This document shows positions 1 through 8,681 of a stretch of DNA of 64,000 bases, piece after piece. Each line of letters begins with the position of its first letter. The stretch's first letter is position 1. The stretch lies in assembly GCA_913063155.1 (NCBI GenBank), contig CAJXYU010000003.1:124001-188000 (forward strand). The letters are read 5' to 3'. Below the pieces are notes generated by a model. That model was not told the origin of the DNA. It was given only the letters and a program-made list of their open reading frames with translations, and did not search any database. The position numbers and the translations under genes are program-made. The stretch is from an uncultured Desulfovibrio sp. (GTDB lineage: Bacteria; Desulfobacterota; Desulfovibrionia; Desulfovibrionales; Desulfovibrionaceae).

Positions 1-1496
1 GCCTCGGCCACTGCCTCAGGGAGCTGGCCGAACGCGGGCCGGTGGCCGTGGTGGACAGAGAGGCCTCCATCAGAAAACTGACCGGAGTGCTGAAGCCGGC
101 GCACGAAAACATCACTCTCATCGACACCGTCGACCCGCAGCAAGCCCTGCTTGAACTCGCCCGATGGAGGCAGGCCAACGGCGCAGCCCCTCTGCACCCC
201 GTTCGCTTTTCCCTCTACCAAAGGTTGGCTCCCGCATATTACGGACTGATAGCCAAGACTTTGGAAACCGAAACCCAAACCGACTTCTGGCAGCAGGCGC
301 AGTATCCAAAATTCCAAAACACGAAACCACGCATTCTTTTCTTCAAGGCCAAGTACTTCCTGAGCAACGAAATCTGCAACGCCCTTTCCAGGCTTGACGT
401 TCCGTACGAGGCCTTCCAGGTGGAGACCGGCGGGGTCGCGGCAAACGACTATGTGGAGAGCCTGCTCAAAGCCATCCTGCGGTACAAACCGGACTTCGTC
501 CTGACCGTGAACCACTTCGGGCTGGACAGAGAGGGCAAAATCACAGGGATGTTGGAACGCATGGGCCTGCCCCTGGCTTCATGGTTCGTGGACAATCCCC
601 ACCTGATCCTTTACCGCTACAAGGGGCTCGACGCCTCCAATGTGGTCTTATTCTCCTTTGACGCCAGCAATCTGACCGAACTTTCCAACGCCGGATTCAG
701 AAATGTCCACTACCTTCCACTGGCCACGGACTCCGAGCGGTTCAAACCGGGGCTCGCCCCAAAATTCAAGACCTGGCGTTCCGCAGTCTCCTTTGTTGGC
801 AATTCCATGACCACGGCAGTGGACCGGACTCTCAGGCAAGCCGCTCCGTCGCCGCTCCTACGGAAGCAATATACGGAAATCGCCGCTGCTTTCGGCGAGT
901 CCGAAGAGGTTTACGTTTCCAGATTCATCGAACGAAGCTACCCGGAACTGGCAGAGGAAATAGCCCGATCCGACAGTATTGAGCGGCAACTGGCGCTGGA
1001 AAGCCTCATCACCTGGGAATCCACCCGGCTCTATCGCCTGAAATGCATCCAAGCGACCCTCGAATTCAGCCCGCTCATCGTGGGCGACCAGGCATGGAAA
1101 ACGCTGCTTCCGGACGACGGTTCCTGGCGGCATCTCCCGCTGCTGCACTACTACAAGGACCTACCCGCGTTCTACCCCTGCTCGGACATCAACTTCAACT
1201 GCACCAGCCTGCAGATGAAAGGAGCGGTCAACCAGCGGGTCTTCGACGTCCCCGCCTGCGGCGGTTTCCTTCTCACCGACTACAGAGCGCAGATGGAGAC
1301 CCTCTTCGAACCGGAGACCGAAGTAGCTATATATAATGATGTGAATGAAATTTCCGAACGAATCTCTCATTTCCTCCGTCATCCCGCAGAGCGGAAAGCC
1401 ATATCAGTACGGGCCAGAAAGCGGATTCTCGCCCACCACACCTATACACAACGGCTGACTTCCCTTGCCGCGATCATGCGCAAGCAGTTTTCCTAG
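1..1496 (+). CDS. CgeB-like glycosyltransferase, 5' end outside window
   Basis: The reading frame is open from the first bases of the window, so the true start lies upstream; the GTG at 42 is only an internal possibility. The N-terminal half has a Rossmann-like pattern (NEICNALSRLDVPYEAF, then KPDFVLTVNHFG and LASWFVDNPHLIL) resembling DUF3880-type glycosyltransferase N-domains. The C-terminal part around NQRVFDVPACGGF resembles the Glyco_trans_1_2 domain of CgeB/spore-maturation-type transferases. Such genes commonly sit next to flagellin in Desulfovibrionaceae, and here flagellin follows 258 bp downstream. I infer a cytoplasmic enzyme that glycosylates flagellin. Acceptor and sugar cannot be read from the sequence. 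The family call is fairly sure, the role is inferred. Confidence 0.75.
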   Translation, partial: LGHCLRELAERGPVAVVDREASIRKLTGVLKPAHENITLIDTVDPQQALLELARWRQANGAAPLHPVRFSLYQRLAPAYYGLIAKTLETETQTDFWQQAQYPKFQNTKPRILFFKAKYFLSNEICNALSRLDVPYEAFQVETGGVAANDYVESLLKAILRYKPDFVLTVNHFGLDREGKITGMLERMGLPLASWFVDNPHLILYRYKGLDASNVVLFSFDASNLTELSNAGFRNVHYLPLATDSERFKPGLAPKFKTWRSAVSFVGNSMTTAVDRTLRQAAPSPLLRKQYTEIAAAFGESEEVYVSRFIERSYPELAEEIARSDSIERQLALESLITWESTRLYRLKCIQATLEFSPLIVGDQAWKTLLPDDGSWRHLPLLHYYKDLPAFYPCSDINFNCTSLQMKGAVNQRVFDVPACGGFLLTDYRAQMETLFEPETEVAIYNDVNEISERISHFLRHPAERKAISVRARKRILAHHTYTQRLTSLAAIMRKQFS

Positions 1497-1634
1497 CCCG
1501 CAACCCCGCAAATAATTCAAACCAAATCTTTATATTAAACCTACAGGGCGCAGTCCTGCCCACTGCAAACGCCCTCCTCCGCATTAATAAACAAAAAAGA
1601 TTCACTTCCATAAATAAAATTACAAAAAGATTCC

Positions 1635-1661
1635 TAAAGTTTTCCTCCGAACAGCCGAAAA
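1635..1661 (+). promoter_or_regulatory. sigma28 (FliA) promoter of flagellin
   Basis: TAAAGTTT at 1635-1642 and GCCGAAAA at 1654-1661 are separated by exactly 11 bp. The flagellar sigma28 consensus is TAAAGTTT-N11-GCCGATAA, so 15 of 16 positions match. Transcription would start near 1668, giving a leader of about 87 nt before fliC. Confidence 0.85.
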
Positions 1662-1685
1662 GTAGATCAAATAGGAAGTGGAAAT

Positions 1686-1729
1686 TCGGCCACAAGTGTT
1701 GTTGGCCGATACTCACGGCAAGGAAGCCG
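1686..1729 (+). other. Two hairpins in the flagellin 5' leader
   Basis: TCGGCCA (1686-1692) pairs perfectly with TGGCCGA (1703-1709), and CGGC (1716-1719) pairs with GCCG (1726-1729). Both lie between the predicted sigma28 start site and the ribosome binding site AAGGAGG (1741-1747), leaving that site single-stranded. They may stabilise the abundant flagellin mRNA or serve as a regulator target; this is inference. Confidence 0.5.
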
Positions 1730-1754
1730 CGAACAATTTCAAGGAGGAAAACGT

Positions 1755-2672
1755 ATGTCCCTCGTTATTAACCACAACATGATGGCGATGAACGCCTCTC
1801 GTAACCTGTCGTCCTCGTACAGCAACCTGGCCACATCCACCAGGCGCCTGTCTTCCGGCCTCCGTGTCGGCACTGCAGCGGACGACGCCGCAGGTTTGGC
1901 GGTCCGCGAACTCATGCGCGCGGACATCACGTCTCTGCAGCAGGGTATCCGAAACGCCAACGACGGTATTTCCCTGATCCAGACGGCGGACGGCGCGCTC
2001 TCCGTCATCGACGAAAAGCTCATCCGCATGAAGGAACTGGCGACCCAGGCAGCCACCGGTACCTACAACTCGGACCAGCGCCTGATCATCGACTCCGAAT
2101 ATCAGGCCATGGCTTCGGAAGTCACCCGAATCGCCAACTCCACCGACTTCAACGGCATCTACCTGTTGAACGGTGCGCTGTCCGGCGAGAACTCCGACCA
2201 CAACGGTGCGGGACTCCGCTCCACCGGTCCGCTGAAGGTCCACTTCGGTACCGGTAACGACTGCGCGGAAGACTACTACTACATCTCCATCGGCACCTCC
2301 ACCGCATCCGCCCTGGGCCTCGGCCACGCCGCAGCGGCCAAGACCGGAAGCGGTGCAACCGCCAACGCCGGTAAGACCATCTCCACGCAGGCGCTGGCAC
2401 AGGCATCCCTGGATGCAGTCCAGAACGCGATCGTCTCCAAGGACAAGATTCGTGCAAACCTGGGTGCCTTGCAGAACAGGCTGGAAAACACCGTGAGCGT
2501 CCTTGAGATCCAGGCCGAAAACGTTCAGGCCGCGGAATCCCAGATCTCCGACGTTGACGTTGCAACCGAAATGACCGAATTCGTGCGTCAGCAGATCCTG
2601 TCGCAGTCCGCAGTCAGCATGCTGGCACAGGCCAACTCCCTGCCGAGAATGGCCATGTCCCTCATCGGCTAA
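1755..2672 (+). CDS. fliC: Flagellin
   Basis: This 305-residue flagellin forms the filament. The N-terminal D0/D1 region (MSLVINHNMMAMNASRNL, then TRRLSSGLRV and AADDAAGLAV) and the C-terminal coiled region ending in ANSLPRMAMSLIG are both canonical. Only about 100 residues separate them, so the exposed D2/D3 domains are essentially absent, as in other short flagellins. The ATG follows AAGGAGG with 7 bp spacing. A sigma28 promoter lies upstream and a strong terminator downstream, so the gene is transcribed alone. Three flanking glycosyltransferase genes suggest that Ser/Thr in the short central part (for example SIGTSTASALG) are glycosylated, which is inference. Codon use is clean, with no sign of decay. 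Confidence 0.97.
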   Translation: MSLVINHNMMAMNASRNLSSSYSNLATSTRRLSSGLRVGTAADDAAGLAVRELMRADITSLQQGIRNANDGISLIQTADGALSVIDEKLIRMKELATQAATGTYNSDQRLIIDSEYQAMASEVTRIANSTDFNGIYLLNGALSGENSDHNGAGLRSTGPLKVHFGTGNDCAEDYYYISIGTSTASALGLGHAAAAKTGSGATANAGKTISTQALAQASLDAVQNAIVSKDKIRANLGALQNRLENTVSVLEIQAENVQAAESQISDVDVATEMTEFVRQQILSQSAVSMLAQANSLPRMAMSLIG

Positions 2673-2706
2673 CGGTGGACAATTCGGACATAGCAAGCCT
2701 AAGAAC

Positions 2707-2738
2707 GCCGGGCAGCCCCAAAGGCTGTCCGGCCTTTT
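2707..2738 (+). terminator. Rho-independent terminator after fliC
   Basis: An 11-bp stem (2707-2717 with 2723-2733, one G-U pair) with loop CCAAA is followed by CTTTT. It separates flagellin from the sigma54-driven fliD unit, only 8 bp before the -24 box. Confidence 0.85.
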
Positions 2739-2745
2739 GCTTAAA

Positions 2746-2761
2746 TGGCACTGCCCTTGCA
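2746..2761 (+). promoter_or_regulatory. sigma54 promoter of fliD-fliS
   Basis: TGGCAC (2746-2751), a 5-bp spacer and TTGCA (2757-2761) match the sigma54 -24/-12 consensus exactly, with GG and GC 12 bp apart. The start site would be near 2773, about 40 nt before the fliD ATG. Such promoters need an enhancer-binding activator (FlrC/FleQ type), which is not in this window. Confidence 0.85.
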
Positions 2762-2814
2762 AAAGAATGAGCGTATGAAAAGCATCAGGAAAAAAATTCC
2801 CATGAGGAGTTTCC

Positions 2815-4590
2815 ATGTCTAGCGATCTCATTTCAGGGCAAATATCCTTCGCAGGGCTCGGCAGCGGCACGGACTTCAGCACGCTGATCGAAGGCTTGAT
2901 GAAGATCGAACAGCGGCGCGTCACCTCGCTTGAATCCTGGAAACAGACGTGGGAAAACAAGATCACGGCTTTTCAGGAACTGAACACCAAGATGCTCAGC
3001 CTGCGGACCACGCTGCAGAAAATGGACACGATCAACGAATTTCTGGCCAAAACGGCATCCAGCTCAAACACCGGGGTGCTCACCGCCACGGCAGACGGCG
3101 ACGCGAGCACCAGCAGCCACACCATCGAAGTCAACAGCCTGGCCACCAACGATGTGTTCATCACCAGTTCGGGCACCAGCGCCATGACCTCCTCCATAGC
3201 CACTGCGGACAGCGATCTCGTTTTCTCCTATGCCGGCACAAGCTACACTCTCAGCAACATTTCCGCAGGCACCACCCTGGAAGAGTTGATTAACCGCATC
3301 AACTCGGATTCGACGACCAAAAACCGTATTCGGGCCAGCGCGCTGTACGACGGCACCACCTACCATCTCCAACTCACAGGTAAGGACCTCGGTGGCGACA
3401 ACCAGATCATCATTTCCAATACGGGCTCACTCATCTTTTCCCCGTCCGACTTCAACGAGACCCAAAATGCAAGCAATGCCCAATTGCGGGTCAATGGGTT
3501 CCCATCCGCTGCGGGCGGATACATAGAGAGGTCCACGAACACCATCTCGGACATCATCGAGGGGGTGACTCTCAACCTGCAGAGCGCCAGCCCGGGAAGC
3601 CAGGTCACTGTACAGGTCGCGACAGATTCGGAAAAGGTCAAGGAAAACATCAGGACCTTCGTGGACAGCGTCAATGAAGTCCGCAAACTGATCATGGATA
3701 TCACCGACATTGATGAAGAAGAGAGCACCGACGACGATACTTCCGGCAACGAGAACATGCCAAGCGTCAAAGGTTCGATTCTGACGGGCAACTACGGAGT
3801 CCAGCTCATCGGCCGGGACCTCAGCAGCCTGATCGCCGCCAAACCGGTCGGTTTTGAATACTACGACTCCGACACGGAAACAGGCGACTTCTACTCCGCG
3901 CTTTCCCAAGTAGGCATCACCACGGACGCGGATCAGAACTCGGAGACATACGGACTGCTCGTCATTGAAGAGGACTCCCTTGACCCGCAGCGCGAGGAGA
4001 TGACTCTCAACTACGCCATTGAGAACTACCCGGAAGAACTGGCCTACCTGTTCGCGGCCAACACAGACGGAGAAAGCAAGTCCTCGGACATCACCTTCCT
4101 CGGCTCCACATTGGGCACGGCCACCGCCGGCTCCCATACTGTCGAGATCATCACCAGCGGAGCGGGCATTTCCTCCGCCACCATCGACGGCGTCGACGCC
4201 CACATCTCAAGCGACGGTGAGACCATTTACGGGGAAGGCCTGGAACTCCGCCTGGCCAATTTCCAGGCAAACACCACCATAACCGGGGAAGTGGTGATCA
4301 AGGACGGTAAAGTCAACGAACTCATTGACGAACTTGACGAACTGACCGAAGAATACATCAAGTACCCTGACGGCACGGTTCAGGGCGGTCCACTGGAGGT
4401 CCTGGAAGAGAACTACAAGGACATCATCAAAAGCATCAACAAAAAGATCGCTTATGAAGAAGAACGCCTCGCCATTAAGGAAAGCAGGCTGAAAGACAAG
4501 TTCTCGAGACTCGATACGCTCCTGCAGGAGTATGCAGGAAAGCAATCGACCCTCACCACTCAACTGGCCAAGATGAGCAGTTCCTCATAG
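2815..4590 (+). CDS. fliD: Flagellar filament cap protein FliD
   Basis: FliD caps the growing filament and folds exported flagellin subunits. This 591-residue protein has the FliD_N region near the start (GQISFAGLGSGTDFSTLIEG, MKIEQRRVTSLESWK) and a FliD_C region ending in a long heptad-like coil (about residues 500-590, with KKIAYEEERLAIKE and DTLLQEYAGKQSTLTTQL). The middle is acidic and Ser/Thr-rich. It is longer than enterobacterial FliD (about 470 residues) because the variable middle is expanded. The start follows AGGAG at 2805-2809. fliS lies 21 bp downstream and shares the sigma54 promoter. Confidence 0.95.
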   Translation: MSSDLISGQISFAGLGSGTDFSTLIEGLMKIEQRRVTSLESWKQTWENKITAFQELNTKMLSLRTTLQKMDTINEFLAKTASSSNTGVLTATADGDASTSSHTIEVNSLATNDVFITSSGTSAMTSSIATADSDLVFSYAGTSYTLSNISAGTTLEELINRINSDSTTKNRIRASALYDGTTYHLQLTGKDLGGDNQIIISNTGSLIFSPSDFNETQNASNAQLRVNGFPSAAGGYIERSTNTISDIIEGVTLNLQSASPGSQVTVQVATDSEKVKENIRTFVDSVNEVRKLIMDITDIDEEESTDDDTSGNENMPSVKGSILTGNYGVQLIGRDLSSLIAAKPVGFEYYDSDTETGDFYSALSQVGITTDADQNSETYGLLVIEEDSLDPQREEMTLNYAIENYPEELAYLFAANTDGESKSSDITFLGSTLGTATAGSHTVEIITSGAGISSATIDGVDAHISSDGETIYGEGLELRLANFQANTTITGEVVIKDGKVNELIDELDELTEEYIKYPDGTVQGGPLEVLEENYKDIIKSINKKIAYEEERLAIKESRLKDKFSRLDTLLQEYAGKQSTLTTQLAKMSSSS

Positions 4591-4611
4591 AAGAAAGGGA
4601 AGGAGATCAGC

Positions 4612-5244
4612 ATGTCCAATCCAGCAAAGGCATACCTCGCCACACAGGTGGAAACAACAACCCAGGGTGAGCTGTTGCTGATGCTCTACGAGGCGGCCAT
4701 CAAATTCATGAAGCGGGCCAAGATCGAAATAGAGAAGAAGGACTATGCCCAAAAAGGGATCTACATTTCCAAGGCCATAGCCGTCATCAGCGAACTGGCC
4801 GACAGCCTGAACAAGGAAAAGGGAGGAGAAATCACCCAGAATCTCCACGGCCTGTACCTTTTCTGCAACTTCCATCTGAGCAAGGCCAACATCAATATGG
4901 ATACGACCAAGATCGACGAAGTCATCAAGATCATTGACGGAATCAGGTCAGCATACGCTCAGGTCGTGCCCATGGTGGAAAAAGGGATTTCCGCAGAGGC
5001 GGCGAAAAACCAGGCGGCGGCCACCAAGCCCGTCAAGCCGAGCGCCCCGACCGCTTCTCCGGCTCCACAGCCCGCACCGGCAGCCCCGCCTGTACCGACG
5101 CAGGCCCCGGAACAAACGCCCCCGCAACAGGCGACAGTCCAGCCGGCGCCCCCCAAGCCGACGGTTCCGCAGCAAACCGCGCCCAAGCCCATGGTCAACC
5201 CGGCCAGACTTCGGGCGACCAACGCCTACAGCAACAATCGATAG
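4612..5244 (+). CDS. fliS: Flagellin chaperone FliS with proline-rich tail
   Basis: Residues 1 to about 120 form the four-helix FliS fold (AKAYLATQVETTTQGELLLM, KAIAVISELADSLN) that binds the flagellin C-terminus and blocks premature polymerisation in the cytoplasm. FliS is normally 120-150 residues. Here another 80 or so residues of Pro/Ala/Gln/Lys-rich low-complexity sequence follow (about 128-205), ending in a basic stretch. The tail is in frame with no stop or shift, so it looks genuine rather than a sequencing error. The ribosome binding site is GGAAGGAGA just before the ATG. It is cotranscribed with fliD and followed by a terminator. Confidence 0.93.
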   Translation: MSNPAKAYLATQVETTTQGELLLMLYEAAIKFMKRAKIEIEKKDYAQKGIYISKAIAVISELADSLNKEKGGEITQNLHGLYLFCNFHLSKANINMDTTKIDEVIKIIDGIRSAYAQVVPMVEKGISAEAAKNQAAATKPVKPSAPTASPAPQPAPAAPPVPTQAPEQTPPQQATVQPAPPKPTVPQQTAPKPMVNPARLRATNAYSNNR

Positions 5245-5249
5245 TAAGG

Positions 5250-5277
5250 ACCGGCCCAGCAACGGGCCGGTTTTCCT
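5250..5277 (+). terminator. Terminator after fliS
   Basis: ACCGGCCC (5250-5257) pairs with GGGCCGGT (5264-5271) around a 6-nt loop and is followed by a T-rich tract. It closes the fliD-fliS transcript. Confidence 0.85.
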
Positions 5278-5342
5278 TTATTTTACCGGTGGCTTGTCCG
5301 CCGGTTCATTTACAATGCGTCTCGCTTGTGTCACCTTTCCAC

Positions 5343-6416
5343 ATGGCTGAAAGTTCAATCCGCGTCTTGCACGTCGCCAAATCCCTGGGCCTGGGCGGCA
5401 CGGAAAAGGTCATGCAGCAGTTTGTGACCCACCTGGACACGAACCGCTACTCCCCGGCGGTCTTTGCCTTTTCCGACGGCGAACGTGGCCCACAACTCCG
5501 CAAGGCGGGCATTCCCACCCATATATCAGCAGACCTGCTCACCGTGCTGAACCGGGTGCGGCCCCACATAGTCCATGTGCATCGGGCGGGTTGGCCCGAG
5601 CCCGAATTGCTCACCCCACTGAAGCGCGCGCGCATCCCCGTCGTGGTGGAGACCAACGTATTCGGCAGGCAGGACACTTCACCCCAGGCTGCCGTCATTG
5701 ACAAACATCTCTTCGTGTCCCGTTTCTGCCTGGAACGTTTTCACCAGACCTCGGGAACGCCCAGGGATGCGAACCGGTACAGTTTTCTCTACAACCCCGT
5801 GGACACAGACTATTTCACAGCCAATGCAACCAAGGAAAGGGACTTCACGCGCCCGGCGGCAGGCCGCATTTCCAGGCCCGACCCCGGAAAATGGTCGAGG
5901 CTGGCCCTGGAATTCCTCCCTCCGGTAATCAAAGTCGTCCCGGATTTCCAATACCACATCATCGGGGGCATTCCCGAAGCCAAACGATTCGTGCGCGACA
6001 ACAACCTGGAAAACAACGTCACGTTCCATGACACCGTGACCACGGACGCCGATATCTGCGAGTTTCTCGACAGGGTCTCCATGCTGGGCCACGCCAACGA
6101 CACCGGGGAATCCTTCGGCTTGGTCATTGCCGAAGCCATGGCCTGTGGCCTGCCGGTCATCACCCACCCCAGCGAGGGCTTACGCGACAACGCCCAACTG
6201 GAACTTGTGGACCACGGTAAAACCGGCCTGGTGGCCAACAATGCCGAGGAATACGCCCGGGCCGTGCTCTGGCTCCTGGCTCATCCGAAAAAGGCCAAAG
6301 TCATGGGGCAGGCCGGCAGGGCCAAAGCCGCCCGCCTCTACCGCGCCCAAACGGTCACCCGTCAACTCGAATCCATGTACGAGGCATTGCTCCGGCACAA
6401 GGGAGTGCATTCATGA
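5343..6416 (+). CDS. GT4-family glycosyltransferase
   Basis: The N-terminus has the GT4/GT-B glycine-rich start (VLHVAKSLGLGGTEKVMQQF), and the C-terminal sugar-nucleotide-binding region contains GESFGLVIAEAMACGLPV, whose two Glu residues are the family's EX7E-type motif. It is a 357-residue cytoplasmic retaining transferase. I start it at ATG 5343 because that gives the normal GT4 N-terminus; an upstream in-frame GTG at 5289 would add unrelated residues. It overlaps the next glycosyltransferase (ATGA at 6413-6416), so the two are translationally coupled. Position beside fliC/fliD/fliS suggests flagellin glycan synthesis. Donor and acceptor are unknown. Confidence 0.85.
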   Translation: MAESSIRVLHVAKSLGLGGTEKVMQQFVTHLDTNRYSPAVFAFSDGERGPQLRKAGIPTHISADLLTVLNRVRPHIVHVHRAGWPEPELLTPLKRARIPVVVETNVFGRQDTSPQAAVIDKHLFVSRFCLERFHQTSGTPRDANRYSFLYNPVDTDYFTANATKERDFTRPAAGRISRPDPGKWSRLALEFLPPVIKVVPDFQYHIIGGIPEAKRFVRDNNLENNVTFHDTVTTDADICEFLDRVSMLGHANDTGESFGLVIAEAMACGLPVITHPSEGLRDNAQLELVDHGKTGLVANNAEEYARAVLWLLAHPKKAKVMGQAGRAKAARLYRAQTVTRQLESMYEALLRHKGVHS

Positions 6417-7582
6417 AAGGCCGCATCAGGGAATATACGAAAGAAGTGCTCAGTTTTCACATGGAGTCCGGCCGGGCCGCTCTCCCCGTTGCCGCTCCCT
6501 CCCCCGAAAAACTGGAAAAATATACCGAACGTTGTCTTCGAATCTTCCGGGGAAGCGGAGCCGCCAAACTGCTGTTCTTCGGACTCGGCTCCGGCTGGAC
6601 AATGAACGCCGTCTCCCGGCATATGCCCTCCCAAGTCCCACTTGCCGCCTGCGAGCTGTCAATGGATATTGCCCGGCTCCAGCTGCCTTTATTGGACGAA
6701 CGCTGGGAAATCCTGGCAGACATGTCTCCTTGGGCCCACCTCTGCCTGCTGGGCATGGAAGGTTTCACCCCGGAAAACACCTGCCTCATGCTCAACCCGG
6801 AACTTCCCGCAGGTCCGGAGCGAACGGCTTTGCAAGCCCTGCAGCGTCTTTTCGCCCAGGCCCGGTTGCAAACGGTTCTTCCCGAAGATGCCCGGGTGTC
6901 CATGTCCGCAGGCTGCATCCTCAGCCCCGACGAACCGCAACTGGACGAATATTTTTCCCAGTTTCCGGGTTGGCTGATGGAGTTGTGCATTGTCTGGGAT
7001 GCGCCCGAGGTGCCGGAGATGGACATAAAATGCCCCTGTCCGGTCAGACAGACTGCCCACCCCTTGGACGATTTCGCCTCCCAGCGCAACCGCATGAAGG
7101 AGATGTGCGCCGGACAATGGCTGCTCTACCTGGATGGCGACGAATGTTTCAGGCCGGAGGATTGGGACGCAGTCAAGGCTCTGGTTCAGGGAACCGAAGC
7201 CCATTCCTTCCTCTTCACCAGGCAGACGCTTTACCCGGATGAGCAACACGCTAAGATCGGGTTCGGCCTCTGGCCGGACTTGCAGCAACGCCTGTTCCGC
7301 AACCTGGATTCCGTGCGCTTCAAACGCCCCATTCATGAAAAACTCACCGGCCTGGACGGTCCGGCGGCCATCGTGCTGAACCTGCCCATCAAGCACTACA
7401 GCCGCATCAGAAAATCTCCGGATCAAATCATGGAGAAACTTTCCCGTTTTGACCGGGCCGCAAGGCAGGAAGCCCTGCACCGGCTCAACGAGGATTACCC
7501 CAGCTTGAACTGCCCCCTGCTTGTCCCCGAACAAAAGCAAGAGGGCATCAGGATACTGCTCCTGCCGGCGAACTCCGCCTGA
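6413..7582 (+). CDS. GT2-type glycosyltransferase with extra N-terminal domain
   Basis: Of 389 residues, the C-terminal half is GT2/GT-A-like: RNRMKEMCAGQWLLYLDGDE (about 225-244) carries the DxD metal-binding motif at D241/D243, and RLFRNLDSVRFKRPIHEKL resembles the acceptor region of GT2 family transferases. The first 150 residues, with LLFFGLGSGWTMNAVSRHM, form a separate Rossmann-like domain that I cannot name. The classical GT2 N-terminal nucleotide-binding strand is weak, so donor binding may be unusual. The start overlaps the previous gene by 4 bp. It is probably the last gene of a filament glycosylation unit. The function assignment is inferred from neighbours. Confidence 0.7.
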   Translation: MKGRIREYTKEVLSFHMESGRAALPVAAPSPEKLEKYTERCLRIFRGSGAAKLLFFGLGSGWTMNAVSRHMPSQVPLAACELSMDIARLQLPLLDERWEILADMSPWAHLCLLGMEGFTPENTCLMLNPELPAGPERTALQALQRLFAQARLQTVLPEDARVSMSAGCILSPDEPQLDEYFSQFPGWLMELCIVWDAPEVPEMDIKCPCPVRQTAHPLDDFASQRNRMKEMCAGQWLLYLDGDECFRPEDWDAVKALVQGTEAHSFLFTRQTLYPDEQHAKIGFGLWPDLQQRLFRNLDSVRFKRPIHEKLTGLDGPAAIVLNLPIKHYSRIRKSPDQIMEKLSRFDRAARQEALHRLNEDYPSLNCPLLVPEQKQEGIRILLLPANSA

Positions 7583-7685
7583 CCCGTCACACGGGCCAGG
7601 CGCTGCGTTGCACGCCGCTTGATTCTCCCGTACAAAATGGGTAGGACCAGACTTTCTGAAGTAACCACCACGAGGATACATATAT

Positions 7686-8663
7686 ATGCTGATAACGTGC
7701 CCGGAATGCCGATTCTCCCGCGAAATCGACGAGTCCAAGATTCCCGAGCGGTCCGTGGTTGCCACCTGCCCGAAATGCAAAACAAAATTCACATTCCGCG
7801 CCCTCCCCGAAGAAGCCGATGACTTCACGCTTGAGGCTGCGCAGGAGCAACCCGCCGCCGAGCCGGAGCAAAAGCCCCAGCCGACCCCCGGAAAAAACTT
7901 CCCCGACCTGCACGACCCGGCCGAAGACCCGGGAGACGAGCTCTGGCGCAAGATCGGGGATATGTCCCCGCCCCAGGGCGAGGAAAAGCCCTTGCTCGGC
8001 CAGGAAGAGGAAACTCCCGCCCAGCCGGAAAGACCCGTGATCGAGGTTCCTTTCGAGCGGCTGGACAAATTCGGCTTCTTCCCGGGCATTTTCTCCACCA
8101 TCAAACGGGTGCTCTTCGCGCCGCATCTCTTTTTCAATCTCATGCCCCTGGGTCGGGGCATTGTCAGGCCCCTGGTCTTCGCCCTGCTGATCCTGGTGCT
8201 GCACGACGTGCTTCAGGCCGCCTTTCTCCAGGCAGGCCTGCTGCCCACCCTGGGGCTCGGAGGCGAAGCCATGACTCCACCCGAGCCCGGCTCCTTCAGC
8301 CCCTTCGCCCTCATCGTCTTTTCGCCCTTCCTGTGGACAGTGGTCCTCTTCCTTTCCGCAGGACTGCATCATCTCATCCTCATGGCCTTGAAGGCCGCGG
8401 ACGGCAAATTCGAAGCCACATTCAGGGCTGCGGCTTACGCCACGGCGCCCATCATCATCGCCTATATCCCACTGCCCTTCGAGTTGGCCTTCAAGGCGCA
8501 GATGATCCTCATCTTCGTTTGGAACCTGGCCATTACCGTGGTAGGCTGGAAATACCTTCACCGCACCTCGTTCCTGCGTGCGGGGCTGGCCGCGGCCATC
8601 CCCATGCTGGTTCTGGGAGCGGCAGTGCTGTCCTCCTTGTCCGGCAGTGCGCCCATGGTCTAA
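7686..8663 (+). CDS. MJ0042-type zinc finger and Yip1-domain membrane protein
   Basis: This 325-residue protein has three parts. Residues 1-38 form an MJ0042-type zinc ribbon with CPEC (5-8) and CPKC (28-31). Residues 40-115 are a Pro/Glu-rich linker. Residues 120-325 have several hydrophobic helices (for example IVRPLVFALLILVLHDVL and FSPFLWTVVLFLSAGLHHLI) in the pattern of Yip1-domain proteins. This architecture recurs in deltaproteobacteria, but its role is unknown. GAGGA at 7672-7676 is the ribosome binding site. The next gene begins 18 bp downstream, so they are likely cotranscribed. Confidence 0.8.
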   Translation: MLITCPECRFSREIDESKIPERSVVATCPKCKTKFTFRALPEEADDFTLEAAQEQPAAEPEQKPQPTPGKNFPDLHDPAEDPGDELWRKIGDMSPPQGEEKPLLGQEEETPAQPERPVIEVPFERLDKFGFFPGIFSTIKRVLFAPHLFFNLMPLGRGIVRPLVFALLILVLHDVLQAAFLQAGLLPTLGLGGEAMTPPEPGSFSPFALIVFSPFLWTVVLFLSAGLHHLILMALKAADGKFEATFRAAAYATAPIIIAYIPLPFELAFKAQMILIFVWNLAITVVGWKYLHRTSFLRAGLAAAIPMLVLGAAVLSSLSGSAPMV

Positions 8664-8681
8664 CCCGAAGGGGAACCGGCA

